From assembly GCA_035544515.1 (NCBI GenBank), contig DATKEG010000175.1:1-30350 (forward strand): a stretch of 30,350 nucleotides of DNA, given 5' to 3'. A program made the translations under genes and the position numbers. Source of the DNA: DATKEG01 sp035544515 (GTDB lineage: Bacteria > Acidobacteriota > Vicinamibacteria > Fen-336). The notes beneath the pieces are model-generated. The model was not told where the DNA came from and searched no databases. It saw only the letters and a program-made list of their open reading frames with translations. The stretch's first letter is position 1. Every line of letters starts with the position of its first letter. This document shows, one piece after another, positions 26,088 to 30,350 of this stretch.

Positions 26088-27049
26088 CCGCGCGGCCCCT
26101 CGCCGTAGAAGAACGAAACCTGCATGGTCACGCGGGAGGGCCGATAGTCGGCCGGAAGGGACAGGTACCGCGCGCCGACGAGAGCGTTGGCGGCGGCGCG
26201 ATCGAGGGCAGGGGTACCGGACGACTTCAACAACCGCACCTCCGCCAGCGTCCCGTCACGCTCCACGGTGAACTCGAGGTCCACATGGCCCCGCGCCGCG
26301 CCCATCAGGGCCGACTGCGGCACGATCCAGTTGCGGTAGATCTCGCCCTTGAAGTGGTTGACCCAGGCCGTGAAGTCGGCGCCCTCCCGGTCGAAGAAGA
26401 GCGGGCCCATCTGCTGGCCGGTGGCGGCACCCAGGCCGCCGGCGCCCATCTCCCCCAGGCGCTGCTCCAGGTTGCGGAGGGACGACGTGATGGATCGTTC
26501 GCCGCGTGGCGGTCCGACCGGCGGCGCCTGGCCGCGGTCCGAAGGGGAAGGCGAGGCGGCGGCGCCGGGATCGCCACCCCGGGCTTCCAGGGCCGCCTCG
26601 GGGGCGGCGCTGGGCGAGGGCGGGGCCGGCGTCCCCGGCCGGCCCGGAGCCGCCGGGGACGACGAGAGGTCCCGGTCGCGCTCGAGGAGCAGCGGCTCGC
26701 GCTGCCGCACGTCGGACGGTGGACCGACGCTGATCCGGTCACGAGCCTCCCGGGGAGGTGGCGTGGGCACGGGAGTCGGAGCGGGTACGGTCCGACGGGC
26801 ACCCGGCCGGCGCGGCGGCGCCGGGATCAGCTTCCGCAGCTCGGCCGCCGGCGGCAGGAACACGGCCCGGGGCGGCGGCGTCGGGGCCGATGAGGGAGGG
26901 ACCGACGGCGTCGAAGAAGCGGGCCAGGTCGCCGTCCGGATCAGCAGCGTGATCATGATCACATGCACCAGGGCAGACACGAGCAAGCTGGGTCGCTTGG
27001 AGGCGCCCTCTACAGGGCCCTCGGTCTCCTTGATGCTGACGATGAACAT
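26084..27049 (-). CDS. TonB-family periplasm-spanning protein
   Basis: About 321 residues. One membrane helix near the N-terminus (SLLVSALVHVIMITLLI) is followed by a long Pro/Ala/Ser/Arg-rich linker (about 50-185) and a C-terminal TonB-like domain: IYRNWIVPQSALM, ARGHVDLEFTVERDGTLAEVRLLKSSG, LDRAAANALVGARYLSLP. TonB proteins transmit energy from the inner membrane to outer-membrane receptors, or act as related envelope bridges. No exbB, exbD or receptor gene is in the window. ATG at 27049 is chosen; a GTG two codons upstream is possible. Its stop overlaps the start of the SPOR-SpoIID gene, so the two are probably translated together. Confidence 0.82.
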   Translation of the reverse strand: MFIVSIKETEGPVEGASKRPSLLVSALVHVIMITLLIRTATWPASSTPSVPPSSAPTPPPRAVFLPPAAELRKLIPAPPRRPGARRTVPAPTPVPTPPPREARDRISVGPPSDVRQREPLLLERDRDLSSSPAAPGRPGTPAPPSPSAAPEAALEARGGDPGAAASPSPSDRGQAPPVGPPRGERSITSSLRNLEQRLGEMGAGGLGAATGQQMGPLFFDREGADFTAWVNHFKGEIYRNWIVPQSALMGAARGHVDLEFTVERDGTLAEVRLLKSSGTPALDRAAANALVGARYLSLPADYRPSRVTMQVSFFYGEGPRG

Positions 27050-27129
27050 TACCACACTTATACCCCGAAAAACCCCGAGACCCCTACATATAGTCCACGG
27101 CGCCCCGCGGACCGCTCCAGGCTGCGCTC

Positions 27130-27143
27130 GAAGCTTCTAGAAG
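27130..27143. other. Overlapping palindromes after the Gfo/Idh gene
   Basis: GAAGCTTC (27130-27137) and CTTCTAGAAG (27134-27143) are perfect palindromes sharing four bases. They lie ten bases beyond the Gfo/Idh stop and about 80 bases before the TonB-type gene. They could bind a regulator or form alternative short stems. No T-run follows. The rest of this 100-base gap contains AT-rich TATATG and TATAAG but no matching -35. Confidence 0.3.
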
Positions 27144-27152
27144 AGGCGACGG

Positions 27153-28088
27153 TTACGTCGGTTGGTGCTCGGCCATCCTCGCCAGGATCGTGTGCGCGAG
27201 CGCCAGTGCCCGCCGGCCGTCCAGGCCGGTGACCTGGGGCACCGAGCGGCTCCTCACGCATGATACGAAGGCCGAGAGCTGCCTGGCCAGGGGTTCGACG
27301 TCCGGGGCCGTGAGCCGTTCGACCGCGATCTCCGGCTTCCCCTGGCCTTCGACCAGCCGGTGGACGGCCGCGGACCGTGCCGCCAGGTCCAGTGAGACAT
27401 AGGTCCTCGGGGCAAAGACCCGGAACTTCCTCACCTTCTCGGCCGAGACCCGGCTGGCGGTCAGGTTGGCGATCAGGCCCGACGCGAAACGCAGCCGGGC
27501 GTTGGCGATGTCCGCCCTGGGCGTGAGGACCGGCACCCCCACGGCGTCCACCTGCACCGGCAAGGAGCCGTCGAGCCAGAGGACGATGTCGAGGTCGTGG
27601 ATCATCAGGTCCAGGACGACGTCCACGTCGAGGCTGCGCGGCGAGAAGGGGGACAGCCGGTGCGCCTCGATGAACCGCGGGCGGGTGACCTGGCCGCCCA
27701 GCACCGCCACGGCCGGGTTGAACCGCTCGATGTGGCCGACCTGGAGGAGCGCCCGGCGCTCGGAGGCCACGCGGATGAGGTCGTCGGCCTCGGCCAGCGT
27801 GGCCGCCATCGGCTTCTCCACGAGCACGTCCTTGCCGGCCCGCAGGGCGGCCAGGGAGGTCCGGTGGTGGTCCACGGTGGGCACGGCCACGGAGACGGCG
27901 TCCACCTCGTCGAGGAGCCTCCCGAGGTCGGGAAAGGCCCGCGTTCCGTGCCGGCCCGCCACCTCTTCGGCGCGCTCGGCGCTCTGGTCATGGACGCCGA
28001 CCAGGCTCACGTCCTCGAGCTGGGCGTAGACGCGCGCGTGGTGCTGGCCAAGGGCGCCGACGCCGATGACCCCCACCCGGACGGTCAG
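27153..28088 (-). CDS. Gfo/Idh/MocA-family oxidoreductase, probable CTG start
   Basis: An NAD(P)-dependent sugar oxidoreductase, 311 residues. The dinucleotide fold begins VGVIGVGALGQHHARVY (GxGxxG at 9-14); EKP at 91-93 and H164 (LMIHDLDI) are family active-site features. CTG at 28088 overlaps the lpxI TGA as CTGA (28085-28088), has GGAGGAGG just upstream and gives MTVRVGVIGVGALG, the usual start in this family. GTG at 28076 would begin inside the first beta strand. Its place after lpxA-lpxI suggests action on UDP-GlcNAc or another sugar nucleotide of lipid A or LPS. GnnA, which oxidises the 3-position of UDP-GlcNAc, belongs to this family, but no GnnB aminotransferase is in view. Confidence 0.93.
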   Translation of the reverse strand: MTVRVGVIGVGALGQHHARVYAQLEDVSLVGVHDQSAERAEEVAGRHGTRAFPDLGRLLDEVDAVSVAVPTVDHHRTSLAALRAGKDVLVEKPMAATLAEADDLIRVASERRALLQVGHIERFNPAVAVLGGQVTRPRFIEAHRLSPFSPRSLDVDVVLDLMIHDLDIVLWLDGSLPVQVDAVGVPVLTPRADIANARLRFASGLIANLTASRVSAEKVRKFRVFAPRTYVSLDLAARSAAVHRLVEGQGKPEIAVERLTAPDVEPLARQLSAFVSCVRSRSVPQVTGLDGRRALALAHTILARMAEHQPT

Positions 28089-28930
28089 GTCCCCTCCTCC
28101 ATGCCCCAGACGGCGATGCCCGCCTCGTCGGCCCGCGTCAGGAAGGCGTCCTTGTCGAGGAGCAGCGTCTTGCCCGCCTCGAGCGCGAGGACGCCGGCGG
28201 CCGCCTCGCGCATGGCCTCGACGGTGCCCGCACCCACCACCGGCACGTCGAAACGCATGTCCTGGCGGGGTTTGGCGACCTTGACCACGGTCGTGCCGGG
28301 CCCGGCCAGCCGTCCCGCCCGCCGGATGACCTCGTCGGTCCCTTCCATGGCCTCGACCGCGACCGCGGCCCGGTCCTTGACCACGACCGTCTGGCCGAGG
28401 TCGAGGCCGGCCAGCGCGCGGGCGACCTGCCGGCCGTAGTCGATGTCCTTTCGTTCGTCCTTCGAGGGCTTCCGCCGCGTCAGCGCGCCCACGGCCGCCA
28501 TGTGATCGCCCAGGAGCTCGGTCGAGGGGAGCAGGCGGATGCCCTCCGCGGCCAGGACATCGGCTACGGCCCCGATCAGGCTGTCCGTGTTCTTCACGGC
28601 CAGGCGGGCCAGGAGGCTCACCATCTTGAGATCGGGCACGATGCCGGCGAAGAGCTGCCGGTGCTTGACCTGGCCCGCCATCACCGCCTCGGTCACGCCC
28701 TCCGACTTGAGCGCGTCGAGGCAGCGGCCGAGCTGGCCCAGCGACACCCAGTGCATCGCGTCCACGCGGCTCGCCAGGTCGGGGAACGTCTCCTCGCGGA
28801 TGGCGACCGCCACCACGCGGCGGCCCCCCTTGCGGGCGGCGTCCGCCACGAGGAACGGGAAGCGCCCGTTGCCCGCGATCAGTCCCAGCGGCCCCGGGCC
28901 GACGGGCGGCGGCCCGCCGGAAGGGCTCAA
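28085..28930 (-). CDS. lpxI: UDP-2,3-diacylglucosamine pyrophosphatase LpxI
   Basis: Makes lipid X from UDP-2,3-diacylglucosamine, replacing LpxH in many alphaproteobacteria and other phyla (DUF1009 family). It is 281 residues. N-terminal LGLIAGNGRFPFLVADAA, then GQVKHRQLF, SLIGAVADVLAAEG and STELLGDH lead into the C-terminal catalytic part GQTVVVKDRAAVAVEAMEGT, VVKVAKPRQDMRFDVPVVG and LEAGKTLLLDKD. The start is TTG at 28930, overlapping the lpxA TGA as TTGA (28927-28930) with GGAGGA three bases upstream. The adjacent lpxA domain and the oxidoreductase support a lipid A role. Confidence 0.95.
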   Translation of the reverse strand: MSPSGGPPPVGPGPLGLIAGNGRFPFLVADAARKGGRRVVAVAIREETFPDLASRVDAMHWVSLGQLGRCLDALKSEGVTEAVMAGQVKHRQLFAGIVPDLKMVSLLARLAVKNTDSLIGAVADVLAAEGIRLLPSTELLGDHMAAVGALTRRKPSKDERKDIDYGRQVARALAGLDLGQTVVVKDRAAVAVEAMEGTDEVIRRAGRLAGPGTTVVKVAKPRQDMRFDVPVVGAGTVEAMREAAAGVLALEAGKTLLLDKDAFLTRADEAGIAVWGMEEGT

Positions 28931-30174
28931 GCGTCCTCCGGCAGGTGCCGGCGGCCGTGCCGCTTGAGGATGACGCCGCGTTTGGCGCCCCGGATGAACG
29001 CGACCAGCGCGCGGACCTCCTCCACCGAGGGCGCCTGTTCCAGCCGCTCGACGGCCGCGGTCGTGTTCAGCCGGCCCTGCACCAGCACGCGGAAGGCCTG
29101 GCGGATGGCCGCGATCGTCTCCGGCGCGAATCCGCGGCGCTGCAGCCCGACGGTGTTCACGCCGTAGATGCACGCCCGGTTGCCCACCGTCATCGAGAAG
29201 GGCAACACGTCCTTGGTGGCCACCGTGTATCCGCCCATGAAGGCGTGCTGGCCCACGCGGCAGAACTGGTGCACGCCCGAGTAGGCGCCGATCGTCGCGT
29301 AGTCGCCCACCTCGACATGGCCGGCCAGGGTGGCGCCGTTGGCGAAGATGGTGTGGCTGCCCACCCGGCAGTCGTGCGCCACGTGCGCGTAGGCCATGAA
29401 GAGGTTGCGGTCGCCGATGCGCGTGAGGCCGCCCCCGCCGGCCGTGCCGCGGTGGATGGTGACGAACTCCCGGACGGTGTTGCCGTCGCCGATCACCAGC
29501 CGGGTCGGCTCGCCCTTGTACTTGAGGTCCTGGGGGGCGAGGCCGACCGAGCAGAACGGGTAGAAGTGGTTGCCTTCGCCCACGGCGGTGTCGCCGTCGA
29601 TCACGGCGTGCGCCTCGACCACCGTGCCCTTCCCCAGGCGCACCTGGGGGCCGATCACGGCGTAGGGTCCCACGCGCACGCCCGGCCCCAGGGAGGCCTC
29701 GGACGCCACGCGCGCGGTGGGGTCCACCTGCGCCGGCGGCAGGGTGGCGATCTGCAGCAGCAGGTTCGCCTCGGCCACGCGGTGCTCGCCCGAGCGCACC
29801 TCGCCGCGCACGCGGCACAGCCCCCCGCGCCGCCGGAGCACCTTCACCTCCAGCCGGAGCTGGTCGCCGGGCACCGCGGGACGCCGGAACTTCGCGGCGT
29901 CGATGCCCACCAGGTGCACCTCGAGCCGGCGAGGATCGGGGGCGTCCGCGAGCAGCCAGATGCCGGCGGCCTGGGCCAGCCCCTCCATCAGGAGGACGCC
30001 CGGCATCACGGGCTGGCCCGGGAAGTGCCCCTGGAAGAACTCCTCGGATCCGGTGACGTTCTTGAGCGCCACCAGGCGGCCGCCCGGGTCGTGCTCGAGG
30101 ACGCGGTCCACGAGCACGAAGGGGTACTGGCTCGGAATCTGGCGGAGCAGGCCCGGAATGTCGATGGGCGTCAT
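28927..30174 (-). CDS. FabZ-LpxA fusion: 3-hydroxyacyl-ACP dehydratase and UDP-GlcNAc acyltransferase
   Basis: One uninterrupted 415-residue frame encodes two enzymes. Residues 1-142 are FabZ, which dehydrates 3-hydroxyacyl-ACP: PSQYPFVLVDRV, catalytic H50 (FFQGHFPGQPVMPGV) and E64 (LLMEGLAQAAG). Residues about 143-415 are LpxA, which transfers a 3-hydroxyacyl chain from ACP to UDP-GlcNAc: hexapeptide repeats, HRGT, catalytic H267 (YAHVAHDCRVG), GAYSGVHQFCRVG and a helical C-terminus (VGLQRRGF, FRVLVQGRLN). The parts match the usual separate lengths (about 150 and 262) with almost no linker. Both use the same substrate, 3-hydroxyacyl-ACP, so the fusion joins competing fates. The ATG at 30174 is chosen over upstream GTGs; a strong hairpin lies just before it. 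Confidence 0.95.
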   Translation of the reverse strand: MTPIDIPGLLRQIPSQYPFVLVDRVLEHDPGGRLVALKNVTGSEEFFQGHFPGQPVMPGVLLMEGLAQAAGIWLLADAPDPRRLEVHLVGIDAAKFRRPAVPGDQLRLEVKVLRRRGGLCRVRGEVRSGEHRVAEANLLLQIATLPPAQVDPTARVASEASLGPGVRVGPYAVIGPQVRLGKGTVVEAHAVIDGDTAVGEGNHFYPFCSVGLAPQDLKYKGEPTRLVIGDGNTVREFVTIHRGTAGGGGLTRIGDRNLFMAYAHVAHDCRVGSHTIFANGATLAGHVEVGDYATIGAYSGVHQFCRVGQHAFMGGYTVATKDVLPFSMTVGNRACIYGVNTVGLQRRGFAPETIAAIRQAFRVLVQGRLNTTAAVERLEQAPSVEEVRALVAFIRGAKRGVILKRHGRRHLPEDA

Positions 30175-30180
30175 CGAGCT

Positions 30181-30238
30181 GGGGGGCCGCACACCGCGGC
30201 CCCCCACATCCCCGCACACTCGCCCGAGTGGATCGGGC
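30181..30238 (-). promoter_or_regulatory. Two hairpins immediately upstream of fabZ-lpxA
   Basis: GGGGGGCCGC (30181-30190) pairs perfectly with GCGGCCCCCC (30196-30205) around a five-base loop, ending six bases before the start codon. A second, GCCCGA/TCGGGC (30222-30238), lies just behind it. Neither has a T-run. The first would cover the position of a ribosome-binding site, and none is otherwise visible, so it may limit translation of the fusion. Confidence 0.5.
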
Positions 30239-30279
30239 TCGTGCCTGGCCCGTGGCTGCGGCTCGCGGCGGTCACCCGC

Positions 30280-30350
30280 CTAGGGCTGGGGGCGCGGCGT
30301 CGGCGTCGGCGTCGGACGGGGCGCGGGCGGAGCGGCCGCCGGGGCGCCCG
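30280..30350 (-). CDS. C-terminal end of an unidentified Pro/Thr-rich protein
   Basis: The last 23 codons of a gene entering from the right edge read GAPAAAPPAPRPTPTPTPRPQP and then a TAG stop. This low-complexity tail carries no family information. In many Gram-negatives the genes before fabZ-lpxA are bamA, skp (ompH) and lpxD; a Skp-like protein with a Pro/Ala-rich tail would fit but is a guess. Another frame stops at 30271, so the frame choice is also uncertain. Confidence 0.4.
   Translation of the reverse strand, partial: GAPAAAPPAPRPTPTPTPRPQP

Noticed and set aside
30299..30317. A GTCGGC tandem repeat at the right end
   Set aside because: It is a few copies encoding a Thr-Pro run in a low-complexity tail, so it is explained by protein composition.

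Overview
The window is a dense, high-GC (roughly 70% by eye) bacterial chromosome segment made almost entirely of housekeeping and envelope genes. Nearly everything is on the minus strand; rpsT is the only clear plus-strand gene. The organism is Gram-negative: there is lipid A synthesis (FabZ-LpxA, LpxI), an LptE-like LPS-assembly lipoprotein, an outer-membrane barrel candidate and a TonB-like protein. DUF4388, SpoIID/LytB-like and CPXCG proteins, LpxI instead of LpxH, and the leuS-lptE-holA-rpsT order point to a deep soil or subsurface lineage such as Rokubacteria/Methylomirabilota, Acidobacteriota or a deltaproteobacterial relative. That placement is inference only.

Layout, read from the right end in the direction of minus-strand transcription. 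(1) 30350-23844: the tail of an unidentified Pro/Thr-rich protein, a fused FabZ-LpxA, LpxI, a Gfo/Idh oxidoreductase, a TonB-type protein and a large SPOR/SpoIID-family lipoprotein. (2) 23719-20354: a near-consensus promoter, a DUF4388 protein, a possible 29-residue membrane peptide, MiaA and phosphopentomutase. (3) 20317-11444: a clear promoter, then yceD-rpmF-plsX-fabD-fabG-acpP-fabF, continuing into etfB-etfA, an HDAC-family deacetylase, a phosphoribosyltransferase and a small CPXCG protein. This is a fatty-acid and phospholipid operon without fabH. (4) 11389-7170: leuS-lptE-holA, interrupted before holA by a long inverted repeat. (5) 7198-3472: rpsT divergent from murJ, a beta-barrel candidate and xerD. 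(6) 3461-1: metK, a membrane-anchored PHP-domain protein and a secreted protein cut by the window edge.

The most distinctive thing is how genes are joined. Eight junctions are four-base NTGA stop/start overlaps that use all four NTG codons, including two apparent CTG starts (plsX and the Gfo/Idh gene). A ninth, at xerD, reads ATAA with no canonical start codon available. I found no tRNA, CRISPR array, insertion sequence, prophage or defence system. I also found no clear new multi-gene system; the unusual points are gene architecture (FabZ-LpxA fusion, SPOR-SpoIID with a large insertion), start-codon use and intergenic structure. No gap between genes exceeds about 180 bases.
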